From JANJUB01 sp031386985 (lineage in GTDB: Bacteria > Armatimonadota > Fimbriimonadia > Fimbriimonadales > Fimbriimonadaceae), in contig JANNCV010000020.1 in NCBI GenBank assembly GCA_031386985.1, forward strand, positions 238,315 to 302,314: a DNA stretch of 64,000 nucleotides. The letters are read 5' to 3'. The notes under the pieces are model-generated. The model was given only the letters and a program-made list of their open reading frames with translations, was not told the DNA's origin and searched no databases. How positions within the stretch are numbered: the stretch's first letter is position 1; every line of letters begins with the position of its first letter. The position numbers were made by a program, and so were the translations under genes. Shown here piece after piece: positions 25,665-33,838 of the stretch.

Positions 25665-26132
25665 ATGGCAAAAAAAGACGCGAAAGAGCCCAAATCCATC
25701 GTGAATCGCAAAGCGCGGTTCGAATTTGAGCTGCATGACACTTGGGAGGCGGGAGTTGTTCTAGTTGGGGCCGAGGTCAAAAGTGTCTTCAACGGACGCG
25801 TAAATATGACCGACGCTTTTTGCAAAGTGGTCAATGACGAGTTGTGGCTGATGCAACTCGACATCGAGCCCTATGATCATTCTTCGGCCTTCAAACCCGA
25901 ACGCCGACGTGAGCGCAAATTGCTCCTGCACAAAAAGGAAATCCTTGTGATTCAGCGAAAGTCTCAGGAAAAAGGATTTACGATCGTGCCCGTCAAAATT
26001 TATTTTAAGAATGGGCGAGTCAAGATCGAAATCGCATTGGCCCGCGGTAAGAAACATTACGATAAGCGCGAAGCCATTGCTAAGAACGATGCGAGACGCG
26101 AGTTAGAGCGCGGGCACTCGGACAAGTTTTGA
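25665..26132 (+). CDS. smpB: SsrA-binding protein SmpB
   Basis: A 155-residue SmpB, the partner of tmRNA in rescue of stalled ribosomes. The opening NRKARFEFELHDTWEAGVVLVGAEVKSV, the central LHKKEI and the basic C-terminal tail GKKHYDKREAIAKNDARRE, which inserts into the mRNA channel, are all present. An AAGG site precedes the ATG. No tmRNA gene (ssrA) was seen in the adjoining gap. A GGGGC/GCCCC hairpin at 26139-26153 follows the stop. Confidence 0.95.
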   Translation: MAKKDAKEPKSIVNRKARFEFELHDTWEAGVVLVGAEVKSVFNGRVNMTDAFCKVVNDELWLMQLDIEPYDHSSAFKPERRRERKLLLHKKEILVIQRKSQEKGFTIVPVKIYFKNGRVKIEIALARGKKHYDKREAIAKNDARRELERGHSDKF

Positions 26133-26138
26133 TTTATT

Positions 26139-26153
26139 GGGGCGTCCAGCCCC
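26139..26153. terminator. Short GC hairpin between smpB and the converging CBM9 gene
   Basis: GGGGC and GCCCC flank a 5-nt loop in a 40-bp convergent gap. The T tract is weak, so termination is only likely. Confidence 0.4.
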
Positions 26154-26172
26154 GAACCCAGCCGAACGTCCC

Positions 26173-26871
26173 CTAGGCGCCAAACTCCACGAACCCCCAC
26201 TGCTCCGGCTGATGCATGTCAACCACACCCTGGGGGGCCCAAACCCAGTTGTCTTCCTTGCACCCCGCAGGCTTCTCATAGGATCCATCCGGTAGCGCGA
26301 TAATCGGCCATTCGACTCGTGAAAAATTGACACGCCAAACGTCGCCAAAGCGAGGCGGGACCGGCATTCCGCCATTGGCAAAGCAGGTCCAGGGAAAGGC
26401 TATCTCTACCGACCAACCATCGTCAACATCTCTTGAATCATTCAAGGTTCCGCGCAAATGTACGGCTGTAATCGCGTTTGCTTCCCACGAATTGTCAGCG
26501 CTTCCGCCGTCGCGATAAGCCCTCGGTAAAAACAGGTCCCAAGTCGTGTTCAATGCGTTTATCTCGAACTCAAAATACCGCTCGGCATCGCCGTCTGGAT
26601 CAATAAAGACCTCGAAATCGTGGTCATGAAAGATCACGCTGTCATGCTCGGTTAATGTTGCCCAGAGATGGGGCTCTTCCATATCGGCGGCAATGTAGAA
26701 ATAGTTATCGTCGAACATCATTTTCACCCGGGTTTTGAACCGAGGGTTGGCTTGCTTATCGCCTTCAATGTCAACGAAATAGTCGGTCCAAGGGGCGCAA
26801 CTCCATTGCGGATCATCTATCTTTCCCGAGACTAAGATCGGGCTAGTTGCGCGCAGGCACTCGTATCTCAA
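26173..26871 (-). CDS. CBM9-like carbohydrate-binding family protein
   Basis: A 232-residue protein of the carbohydrate-binding family 9-like type. It has the family's opening pattern (ISGKIDDPQWSCAPWTDYF-like), the RVKMMFDDNYFYIAADMEEPHLW block, the metal-site-like HDSVIFHDHDFEVFIDPDGD and the late WSVEIAFPW and WRVNFSRVEW strands. No signal peptide is visible, so it is probably cytoplasmic, as are many single-domain members. The start codon is TTG, and TTGA overlaps it with the stop of the upstream dinB-like gene. Confidence 0.85.
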   Translation of the reverse strand: MRYECLRATSPILVSGKIDDPQWSCAPWTDYFVDIEGDKQANPRFKTRVKMMFDDNYFYIAADMEEPHLWATLTEHDSVIFHDHDFEVFIDPDGDAERYFEFEINALNTTWDLFLPRAYRDGGSADNSWEANAITAVHLRGTLNDSRDVDDGWSVEIAFPWTCFANGGMPVPPRFGDVWRVNFSRVEWPIIALPDGSYEKPAGCKEDNWVWAPQGVVDMHQPEQWGFVEFGA

Positions 26872-27317
26872 GGTTTGTTTCCTTTGAGGGACCGTTTCAA
26901 CAACACCATTTGGCCCAAATGATAACTACCATGCACAGCAATTCTCACGAGCGTTTCAACGGCTTCTTCATCATTGGTGCATTTGTGTTCAAAGGGGTCC
27001 GAGCCAGCGATTCGAGCGGCCTCTCTTAGCCCGGAAATGAACTCGAATCTCAGTGCCTCAAGTTCGGAAGGCTCGGGGACTCGAAAGTCATCGCGCCACT
27101 CGATCATGCTCGATTTCTTGCGCCCACCGGCTAGTTTTTGCAGCCAAAATCCTTGCCACAAATTCGCGTGGGCTAAGTTCGTGAGGAGTGAGTAGGGGAG
27201 AGTCCCATCGTGATGCGCGGCTGACTTTTGGCTCACCTTGAGGATGGTCTCGGGTTTATGAATATCGTAGCCTTCTAATATCTGCTTGAAAACCTCGACG
27301 AGAGCAGTTCGGTCCAT
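26868..27317 (-). CDS. DinB-like four-helix-bundle protein
   Basis: 149 residues from the ATG at 27317. A GTG at 27410 would add 31 residues that do not look like the family. The protein opens MDRTALVEVFKQILEGYDIH like DinB/DUF664 members. It has the metal-type His positions in NLAHANLWQGFW and in the C-terminal HGSYHLGQM. DinB folds include bacillithiol- and mycothiol-dependent enzymes; the function here is not known. It is coupled to the CBM9-like gene by a TTGA start-stop overlap. Confidence 0.75.
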   Translation of the reverse strand: MDRTALVEVFKQILEGYDIHKPETILKVSQKSAAHHDGTLPYSLLTNLAHANLWQGFWLQKLAGGRKKSSMIEWRDDFRVPEPSELEALRFEFISGLREAARIAGSDPFEHKCTNDEEAVETLVRIAVHGSYHLGQMVLLKRSLKGNKP

Positions 27318-27525
27318 CCACACATTTTGGAGGAGGTCGGATTGATCGTGCACGCGCAAAAAAATGCCGACATGAGCGTCAAAATGGAGACAGTTCGATT
27401 TTCGTCGCACTTCTGTCGGATTCGTTCATCAATTCCTGTCGCGAGAAGGCGGTGAAAAGCCAAAGCCTTTCGCTCCCTCACGTGGTTTCTACGCTCAGTG
27501 AGCGGGAAACAGCACAGAGAGCCGG

Positions 27526-27531
27526 TAAACT
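27526..27531 (+). promoter_or_regulatory. Putative -10 element TAAACT, leaderless layout
   Basis: TAAACT is followed by GAAGCC (6 nt) and the ATG at 27538. No Shine-Dalgarno sequence fits. Confidence 0.5.
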
Positions 27532-27537
27532 GAAGCC

Positions 27538-27918
27538 ATGAAACCGTTTGTCGCCACCCTCGCTCTACTCATGATCGGCTCTGCAATCGCCCAAAAGGGT
27601 GCCCCCACGAATGACAAAGAGGAGGCGGTAATGCTCAAGTCTCTTGAGTCCAAGTGCGTGGCGGCCCGAAAGGCTTTCTTTAAGAACAGCAAAGATACAA
27701 AGTTAAAGAAAACCTATGTTTCGGCTACATTCAACTATGCTGAAGCAGTTCTGGTAACACCTGCACTTGGCCCAAAGGACAAATACCCTAAGGCTCTGAG
27801 CCTGTATCGTGAGGTTTTGAAAACCGATCCCAAGCACGTCAAAGCGAAGGCGCAAGCCAACTTGATTGTGAAAATCTATAAAGATATGGGACGTCCGGTT
27901 CCGGGTGGCGGCGGTTAG
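27538..27918 (+). CDS. Small secreted TPR-like protein
   Basis: A 126-residue protein with a clear signal peptide (MKPFVATLALLMIGSAIAQ, cleaved near 19). The rest is helical, Lys-rich, and contains a TPR-like helix pair 'YPKALSLYREVLKTDPKHVKAKAQANLI'. It ends in a Gly-rich tail. The specific function is unknown. Its 3' end overlaps the converging hspR-like gene by 4 bp. Confidence 0.7.
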   Translation: MKPFVATLALLMIGSAIAQKGAPTNDKEEAVMLKSLESKCVAARKAFFKNSKDTKLKKTYVSATFNYAEAVLVTPALGPKDKYPKALSLYREVLKTDPKHVKAKAQANLIVKIYKDMGRPVPGGGG

Positions 27919-28319
27919 ATATCAACCTTGCGCTCAAATCTGATGTTGGGCACGGGAAGCAAGCTCTCATCGCGGCGAATCGGAACGGTGCTTCCGGAAG
28001 CCATCATCTGTAAGCGCCGCTCGGCTTCTTGATGGAACTGCATCATTTGCTCTTCGAAGTCAGCTTTCAAAAACTCCATGTCCTCCAAAAGTCGCAAGAT
28101 CAGTTCTACTCCCGCCAGGTTAACACCCATCTGCTGAGTCAGCCTTTGGATTCGCCGCACCCGAAGAATGTCTGATTCGCTGTAAAGCCGGTTCTTTGCG
28201 CCGACTCGGGAGGGAACAACCAATCCCAAGCGCTCGTATTGGCGTAGCGTTTGAGGGTGGACATTGCAAAGTTGTGCGGCAACACCGATCATGTAAACGG
28301 GCTGATTGTCCGTTCTCAT
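27915..28319 (-). CDS. hspR: MerR-family heat-shock regulator, HspR type
   Basis: A 134-residue MerR-family protein. The HTH begins YMIGVAAQLCNVHPQTLRQYERLGLVVPSR and continues with the NRLYSESDILRVRRIQRLTQQMGVNLAGVELILRL block characteristic of HspR, followed by a coiled-coil dimer helix. HspR represses dnaK/clpB-type operons with DnaK as co-repressor. The gene overlaps dnaJ by 4 bp, and a HAIR-like site lies upstream of dnaJ, so the pair is probably autoregulated. No dnaK or grpE is adjacent. Confidence 0.88.
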   Translation of the reverse strand: MRTDNQPVYMIGVAAQLCNVHPQTLRQYERLGLVVPSRVGAKNRLYSESDILRVRRIQRLTQQMGVNLAGVELILRLLEDMEFLKADFEEQMMQFHQEAERRLQMMASGSTVPIRRDESLLPVPNIRFERKVDI

Positions 28320-29383
28320 GAGACCGCCTCCAAAGCGGCAAGATCGGCCAAGAGCTTGCGTTGGGCGTCGGTTGGTTTTTTCGGCACCGTGATTTTTAGT
28401 CGGGCGACGAGGTCCCCTCGTTGGCCGCCCATTTTGCTAATGCCTTGTCCCGCCAAACGGAAGAGCTGACCCGATTGTGATCCTTCAGGGATGCGCATCT
28501 TTACTTTTCCGCGCAGCGTAGGGATGGTGACCTCTCCGCCAAGCGCAGCGGTTGTAAACGGGATTTCAAGTTCAAGTTCTAAGTTATCGCCGGTTCGCTT
28601 GAAGCGGGAGTTGGACACTTCGCGAATGCTGACATAGAGGTCTCCGGCGCGATTTCCCGTCCCTAAAACTCCCCGCCCCGGCACCCTCAGCTTCTTACCT
28701 TCCGGGAAACCAGCCGGGATTGTCACTTCAACTTTCTTCGCCGTTGGCATGGTGCCCGATCCCCGGCAAGTTGGACACGATTCGAGCGTGGTCTTGCCTG
28801 ATCCGGCGCAGACGGGGCAAGTGCCGGTGCCAATGATTCCTCGCACTCTGCCCGAACCGTTACAATTCGGACAATCTCGGATGGCGCGCAGTTGGACGGT
28901 TCCAGAACCGTCACACGACTTGCACGCATCAAGGGCTTGGTACGTGAGCGATCGCTTGGTCCCAGAGTCAATCTCTTCGAGCGTTAGCTCAACCGTTTTC
29001 TCAATATCCTTGGGCTCGACCGCTTGCTGAGTCTGGGTGAAATCCTGGGTTTGCCCACCAAATCCGCCCGAGAAGAATTGCTCAAAAATAGATTCAAATC
29101 CGCCCGCGCCACCGCCTTGATTGAAATGGACCCCGCCTCCATCGGCCCCGGCCTGTTTTGCGGCTTCCCAGTTCGAGCCATATTGATCATAAAGCTTGCG
29201 CTTTTCATCGTCTCCGACAATCTCATAAGCTTCGCTGACTTCTTTAAATTTTGCCTCGGCCTGCTTATCATTCGGGTTAACATCGGGATGATATTTTCGG
29301 GCAAGTTTGCGATAAGATGCTTTGATCTCCTTCTGGTCAGCATTCCGTTTGACCCCCAAAATCGCGTAATAATCTTTAGCCAT
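28316..29383 (-). CDS. dnaJ: Chaperone protein DnaJ
   Basis: A 355-residue type I J-protein, co-chaperone of DnaK. The J domain (1-70) has the essential HPD at 32-34. A Gly/Phe-rich linker (about 80-115) follows. The zinc domain has four CxxCxGxG repeats (CKSCDGSG, CPNCNGSG, CPVCAGSG, CPTCRGSG), then the C-terminal substrate-binding domain. It heads a two-gene operon with hspR. The gap to the nitroreductase gene upstream holds a HAIR-like repeat 14 bp from the ATG. Confidence 0.96.
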   Translation of the reverse strand: MAKDYYAILGVKRNADQKEIKASYRKLARKYHPDVNPNDKQAEAKFKEVSEAYEIVGDDEKRKLYDQYGSNWEAAKQAGADGGGVHFNQGGGAGGFESIFEQFFSGGFGGQTQDFTQTQQAVEPKDIEKTVELTLEEIDSGTKRSLTYQALDACKSCDGSGTVQLRAIRDCPNCNGSGRVRGIIGTGTCPVCAGSGKTTLESCPTCRGSGTMPTAKKVEVTIPAGFPEGKKLRVPGRGVLGTGNRAGDLYVSIREVSNSRFKRTGDNLELELEIPFTTAALGGEVTIPTLRGKVKMRIPEGSQSGQLFRLAGQGISKMGGQRGDLVARLKITVPKKPTDAQRKLLADLAALEAVS

Positions 29384-29396
29384 AAAGCCTCAATGA

Positions 29397-29417
29397 TATG
29401 AGTATGATACGCTCAAG
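29397..29417 (-). promoter_or_regulatory. HAIR-like operator for HspR
   Basis: On the minus strand the site reads CTTGAGC-N7-ACTCATA. The known HspR inverted repeat is CTTGAGT-N7-ACTCAAG, so 11 of 14 positions match with exact spacing. It sits directly before dnaJ-hspR. Confidence 0.6.
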
Positions 29418-29460
29418 GGCGGGTCGCAGTTTCACGGCGGGACTTTTTGCCGATCCGGCT

Positions 29461-30246
29461 CTATCGCCGCCCAAACCCCTGTTCGGCCAAAAACTCTTTT
29501 AGAACTTCGCGCCCGGTCATGCTGGACAGTCGCTTGGCCGATCTCATGCTCCACGTGAATTCACCTTTTATCCCTTGCGATTCATAAAACTCCCGCATTC
29601 GCTCGTCAAATTCCGCCAGCGAAGTCACCGCATAACCTTCCTTAAACCAAATCGAGCTTGCCTTGAGCCTCGGCTTAATTTCAGCAATCAGAGGTTCCTC
29701 CGGAAAACCAATACACAATCCGAATGGGCAAAAAGTGAGTTCGGGCAAGCTCAGGAGCTCCTTTACTTGAAATGGATCGTTTCGCATCGCTCCGATGTAA
29801 CAAATTCCTAATCCAAGCGACTCGGCCGCGCAAACCATCCGCTCAGCCGCTAGGGCAACGTCCACGATAGCCATAATTTCATATTCCGAGTAGTCAAGAA
29901 ACGAACCTTGATCACCCGCAAAGCCTTGAACTCGACTAAGATCGGCCAAGAACGCAAAAAACCAAGGAGCGTTGCGAATCTGATCTTGGTTGCCAGCCAT
30001 GACTGCGATTTTCTCTCGTAACGGAGTTGATTGAATCGAAATCACGGACCAAAGCTGTAGGTGGCTCGATGTCGCGGCCGACTGCGCCACCGCAACTAAT
30101 GCCGCGATAAGGGATTCAGGAACTTCGCGGTCGGAAAACTTTCGCACCGAGCGATGATTGAGGAATTTCCCTAAATCCGGCAAGTCGCTCGGCCCATCGG
30201 AACCAAAGCGGGACCGCCACGCGGTTTCGGGGGTTTCATCAAACAT
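29461..30246 (-). CDS. NfsA-like NADPH-dependent nitroreductase / flavin reductase
   Basis: A 261-residue FMN enzyme of the nitroreductase superfamily. The N-terminal HRSVRKFSDREVPESLIAALVAVAQSAATSSHLQLWSV pattern is the FMN-binding start of the NfsA/FRP group. GICYIGAMRNDP and FCPFGLCIGFPEE follow at the expected places, and a C-terminal extension (RMREFYESQG) is typical of NfsA. Such enzymes reduce nitroaromatics, quinones or flavins with NADPH. It is upstream of dnaJ on the same strand, but the HAIR-like site in between suggests a separate transcript. Confidence 0.88.
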   Translation of the reverse strand: MFDETPETAWRSRFGSDGPSDLPDLGKFLNHRSVRKFSDREVPESLIAALVAVAQSAATSSHLQLWSVISIQSTPLREKIAVMAGNQDQIRNAPWFFAFLADLSRVQGFAGDQGSFLDYSEYEIMAIVDVALAAERMVCAAESLGLGICYIGAMRNDPFQVKELLSLPELTFCPFGLCIGFPEEPLIAEIKPRLKASSIWFKEGYAVTSLAEFDERMREFYESQGIKGEFTWSMRSAKRLSSMTGREVLKEFLAEQGFGRR

Positions 30247-30292
30247 ATGACTTTTATGGTAACAGACCTTGCCAGAAAGCCGCCAAATAAGC

Positions 30293-30298
30293 TAAGGT
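30293..30298 (+). promoter_or_regulatory. Putative -10 element TAAGGT, leaderless layout
   Basis: TAAGGT is followed by 6 nt and the ATG at 30305. Confidence 0.4.
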
Positions 30299-30304
30299 TA
30301 TGTT

Positions 30305-31912
30305 ATGTTGCGGTTTGCTACACTCGCGGTGGTTTGTGCCTTTTCAGCCGGGGCTTTCGCTCAGACACTCCAGGGCCTTATTGAGATTGATTTTACTTGG
30401 AACAGTGATGGCCCGTTGTCCGATGCCGGCAATACCATCGTAGGCCCGCCCGGACCCTTCACCTATTCTCTAGGCGGTCTTGGATGCGGCATCCTTCTGA
30501 CGGGTAGCCAGAATTATTTTAACGGGCGAATCATCTCCAAATCTACGGCCGATTGGACCGGTTTTTTTCCGTTTCATACCAGCGGCATTTTGCAAAATCG
30601 CATATTCGAAGAACTTGAGGTCGGGCGATTGTCCGGTGGACCGGTAGAGGTCATGACCGTGTTGGATTTCAATCTTGCGGTAAACACGGCCGGTCGCGAA
30701 GATTTTGTTAACTGGAACATGGCCGGTGGCAACAAGTATCGGGGCGCCTTTCAATACAATGCTTTTGCTCCGATTTCGGGTCAGCTCGCGGATTGGCAGG
30801 GCGAGGTCGGGCCGATCGGCGAATTTGAGGCGACCCCTGGCTACACTTTGAGGACTCTGAGCCCAACCGCGAAGCAACTTGTTTTCAAACGAACAATCAG
30901 CACCACTCCACGGATAATAGTGACGAATCGCTCGATGACGGCTCAAACACAGGCGGGTAATCCAGTTGGCCCCAACTTCGTCGAGCTTATTGCCGAGAGC
31001 AAAGTTCGATATAAATCCACTCAGCCGGATGGCTACATTCTAGGTAAGGAGGATCATAGTGGCAGCCTGCTTGATCGCATCGTTGCCCCGTCCGTCATTC
31101 TAACGGGAACCAAGCGAAACGCGACCGTTTACCTCAGCACGCGGAGCGGGGTTGATCGAAAAGTCTTCTTGAAAGCGGTTCCGACCCAAATCACGACGGA
31201 TGTTACGGTTCCTGCCTATGTCATCATTCCCGCCGGGCAAACCTCGAAACTGTTTGGAATAGATATTCGTAGCGCCACCATAGCCGGAAATGTGAGGATC
31301 ATGGCCGTTCACGATAGCAAGTTGGTCACCGCGAACGTCATCGCCACGCCCTTCCCAATTGAGCTTCTGACGATTAACCCAGCAATCATTCACGGGGGAC
31401 AAACAGCCGTAGCAACCTTGCGGCTTGCCCCGATGGTTGTTGGCCCGGTTCAGCTTAGCGAAACCAGTGATAACGTAACCCTCTCAACGGCAACCCTTCC
31501 GCTGATTCTTGGTGGAACGGCCAACTTTGACGTTTTAACGTCTGTCGTAACCACAAATCAAACGGCGACTATCACTGCCTCTAAGGATATTTACACGCTG
31601 ACGCGAACGATAACGATTGTTCCGGCTTCGCGCCTGTTGGGCATTACCGTTACTCCGGCGGTTGTCGTGGGCGGAAATCCAAGCACAGCGAAAGTGTCGT
31701 TGTTTGGCCCGGCTCCGTTCGGCGGGGCGGCGGTTGCGGTGACATCCTCCACGCCCTTCGCGATGATTCCCGCTACCGTCAATATTGGTCAAGGCACAAC
31801 ATTTCAAACTGCAACCGTTAACACCCTGCCAACTTTGATTGGAAGAACGGCGGTCCTAATCGCAAGTTTGAACGGAACGTCAAAAACCGCGGTTCTAACG
31901 CTCAGCCCTTAG
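30305..31912 (+). CDS. Secreted protein with repeated Ig-like beta domains
   Basis: A 535-residue exported protein. The signal peptide ends near SAGAFAQ (residue 20). Residues 20-260 are a strand-rich, unrecognised domain. From about 265 onward three Ig-like modules of roughly 85-90 residues recur, each with a 'V-PA-VV-GG-x-T/A-VxL' opening (ITTDVTVPAYVIIPAGQ, LTINPAIIHGGQTAVATL, ITVTPAVVVGGNPSTAKV). Such modules are common in cell-surface proteins of this type of genome. There is no catalytic motif. It overlaps the converging gene by 4 bp. Confidence 0.7.
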   Translation: MLRFATLAVVCAFSAGAFAQTLQGLIEIDFTWNSDGPLSDAGNTIVGPPGPFTYSLGGLGCGILLTGSQNYFNGRIISKSTADWTGFFPFHTSGILQNRIFEELEVGRLSGGPVEVMTVLDFNLAVNTAGREDFVNWNMAGGNKYRGAFQYNAFAPISGQLADWQGEVGPIGEFEATPGYTLRTLSPTAKQLVFKRTISTTPRIIVTNRSMTAQTQAGNPVGPNFVELIAESKVRYKSTQPDGYILGKEDHSGSLLDRIVAPSVILTGTKRNATVYLSTRSGVDRKVFLKAVPTQITTDVTVPAYVIIPAGQTSKLFGIDIRSATIAGNVRIMAVHDSKLVTANVIATPFPIELLTINPAIIHGGQTAVATLRLAPMVVGPVQLSETSDNVTLSTATLPLILGGTANFDVLTSVVTTNQTATITASKDIYTLTRTITIVPASRLLGITVTPAVVVGGNPSTAKVSLFGPAPFGGAAVAVTSSTPFAMIPATVNIGQGTTFQTATVNTLPTLIGRTAVLIASLNGTSKTAVLTLSP

Positions 31913-33516
31913 GCCACTTTCGCTTTGGCATCAACCCGAAGTTGAACTTCGGTGCGCCCTTTGGCCTCGATATCAAGGTTGAGCCCGAGGAAGGTGCGCC
32001 CATACCGCTCGACCAGTTCGGACCTTCTGGCGCGCCCCTTTATGGAGATGTTCCGATCGCGATCTGATATCAGGAGGGAGACGCCTTCGACCGAGGTTTC
32101 AGAGTAGATATCAAGGTAAAGGTCGGTATCCACGGTGCGTTTTTGCACTCGCAGTCGCCTCCGCGCCCGTTCAAATTTGTAAATTTCTTCAGGTGTCATC
32201 ACGGGGGTTCGTTGTTCCTTCATCATGCCGACCATACGTCGAAACGTATTGATCTCGGTGACATTTACAAAGGAACTTGGCTCGTAAACAAGCTGCACAC
32301 ACCCGTAAGTCGCACGGGTTTCTTCAATGATTCGGTTGGCTACGTCGTCGGAACAGGTGGTTCCGGGTCGAAACATCGTGTACGGAAGCTCTCCAGCAAA
32401 ACCCGTTTGCCCGTCAGATTTTCGATAGAAAAAGGGATGAGAAGTGCCGAACAGGAATCCCTGGGTTCCAATTTGTCGGCCACCCTTGGACACGCTTAGT
32501 CGAGGGCCAGCCTCCTCGCATAACTCATAGAATCGAGTCCAGCGCCGCCAGCCGCCGTCAATCGGCCGGCAGGTAATCAGGCTCGGAATCGCGGTCATCC
32601 GGGTAATAGTCGTCGCATCCATTCGAAGTTGTTCCGCGGACCATTGTGCGTCATTTTCAGGTTCAAAGAGAAGGCCAATCTCGTCACCACGCGACCGAGC
32701 GGCGCGGTAGAAGTCGTTGTTGTAGCCCGGTTTTGTTAGAAGCCATGCGGCTTGGATTCCGTACATGCCAAACAGCCTTTTTGCCACAAGGGCTTGGTCC
32801 GGCTCAAAATCGCTGCAATCCAAAGTCACGCAATAGGCGGCTTGGGCATTGTTGGGCCAATGCCAGAGAAGTGCGTAAGGATGCTCACTCGCATCACAGG
32901 CGTTGAGTATTGCTGCAACAAATAGATTCTTGAGGCGATCGCAATGGGCGATCGCAAATACGTTCTGATCACCGATCATTTCGCGATCAGATTCGAAATC
33001 TAAGGCGGTGCCGTCTTCAGCTCGAAGAATCCCATCGTCCAGCCGCACATCATCGGGACCAATTGCGTCGCACTCTACGCTGCGACCAAACTGCATGAGT
33101 GCAATGGTTTTGCCTATGTGGATTCCGAAATACCAAAGCTTGCCCTTTTCAACCGATTTTTCGGCGGTTAACTCAGGGATTCCAACTCCGCCGAAAAACG
33201 TAGCATCCTCGTGCTTTCCCTTACCGATGATCTTGGGGTCGCTACACCCAAGATTTGCATCAAATCCCCATGTTGAGCCTGAAATGACGAGCTGACCGCC
33301 CTGATCTACCCACTTTTGAACCCCTTTTTGAATCAGGGGTGAGAGCGTTTCGGTACCGAGAAGGAGCAACACGTGGGTTCGCCCCAAATCTTGAGGCGCG
33401 AGCGTCTCGAGCCTTTCATAGATTACGCCCGCATGATCCAAAGCTTCCCAATAATAGGGAGCATAGCGATCATTGGGTGCCGCATACGCCGCAATTTTCA
33501 CCCAGCCAGATGCCAT
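31909..33516 (-). CDS. ThuA/GATase-like plus NodB-like two-domain protein
   Basis: A 535-residue cytoplasmic protein of no firm family. The N-terminal third resembles glutamine-amidotransferase-like domains: RTHVLLLLGTETLSPLIQKGVQKWVDQGGQLVISGSTW. The middle part resembles a polysaccharide-deacetylase barrel: YCVTLDCSDFEPDQALVAKRLFGMYGIQAAWLLTKPGY, with YRAARSRGDEIGLL in place of the usual His pair. The C-terminal 110 residues are strand-rich. A full CE4 metal site is not visible, so catalysis is doubtful. Confidence 0.5.
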   Translation of the reverse strand: MASGWVKIAAYAAPNDRYAPYYWEALDHAGVIYERLETLAPQDLGRTHVLLLLGTETLSPLIQKGVQKWVDQGGQLVISGSTWGFDANLGCSDPKIIGKGKHEDATFFGGVGIPELTAEKSVEKGKLWYFGIHIGKTIALMQFGRSVECDAIGPDDVRLDDGILRAEDGTALDFESDREMIGDQNVFAIAHCDRLKNLFVAAILNACDASEHPYALLWHWPNNAQAAYCVTLDCSDFEPDQALVAKRLFGMYGIQAAWLLTKPGYNNDFYRAARSRGDEIGLLFEPENDAQWSAEQLRMDATTITRMTAIPSLITCRPIDGGWRRWTRFYELCEEAGPRLSVSKGGRQIGTQGFLFGTSHPFFYRKSDGQTGFAGELPYTMFRPGTTCSDDVANRIIEETRATYGCVQLVYEPSSFVNVTEINTFRRMVGMMKEQRTPVMTPEEIYKFERARRRLRVQKRTVDTDLYLDIYSETSVEGVSLLISDRDRNISIKGRARRSELVERYGRTFLGLNLDIEAKGRTEVQLRVDAKAKVA

Positions 33517-33525
33517 TATTAATTT

Positions 33526-33750
33526 CTATTTTCGGCTTCTTTGGGTCAAAATCACAGGATGGTTATCGGCTGGGCTCGTATTCACCTCAAGTTGAAGGGC
33601 GTATTCCCTCAAGGACAAGCGACGCGTCATTCGTAGCATCATGGAACGGGCTCGGCGAGCCTGGGGATTTCGGTGGCAGAGGTCGCAGATCACGGCCTTT
33701 GGAACTGCGCTTGCATCGGCATTACAATAACCAGTAATCAGGTCGAGCAT
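33526..33750 (-). other. Possible small ORF in a 322-bp gap
   Basis: A 74-codon open frame with an ATG start at 33750 and a CDLCHRNP motif near the N-terminus. It sits between two minus-strand genes, but no ribosome-binding site or -10 hexamer supports it. The remainder of the gap (33751-33838) shows nothing recognisable. Confidence 0.25.
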
Positions 33751-33838
33751 GCTCAGTCTGTGTTAACAAGGGCTATTGAGTTGTTTGAAGGAAACAGCCA
33801 AGCCGGACCGAATGTGTTGAAAGCGATCTGATCAGAGT

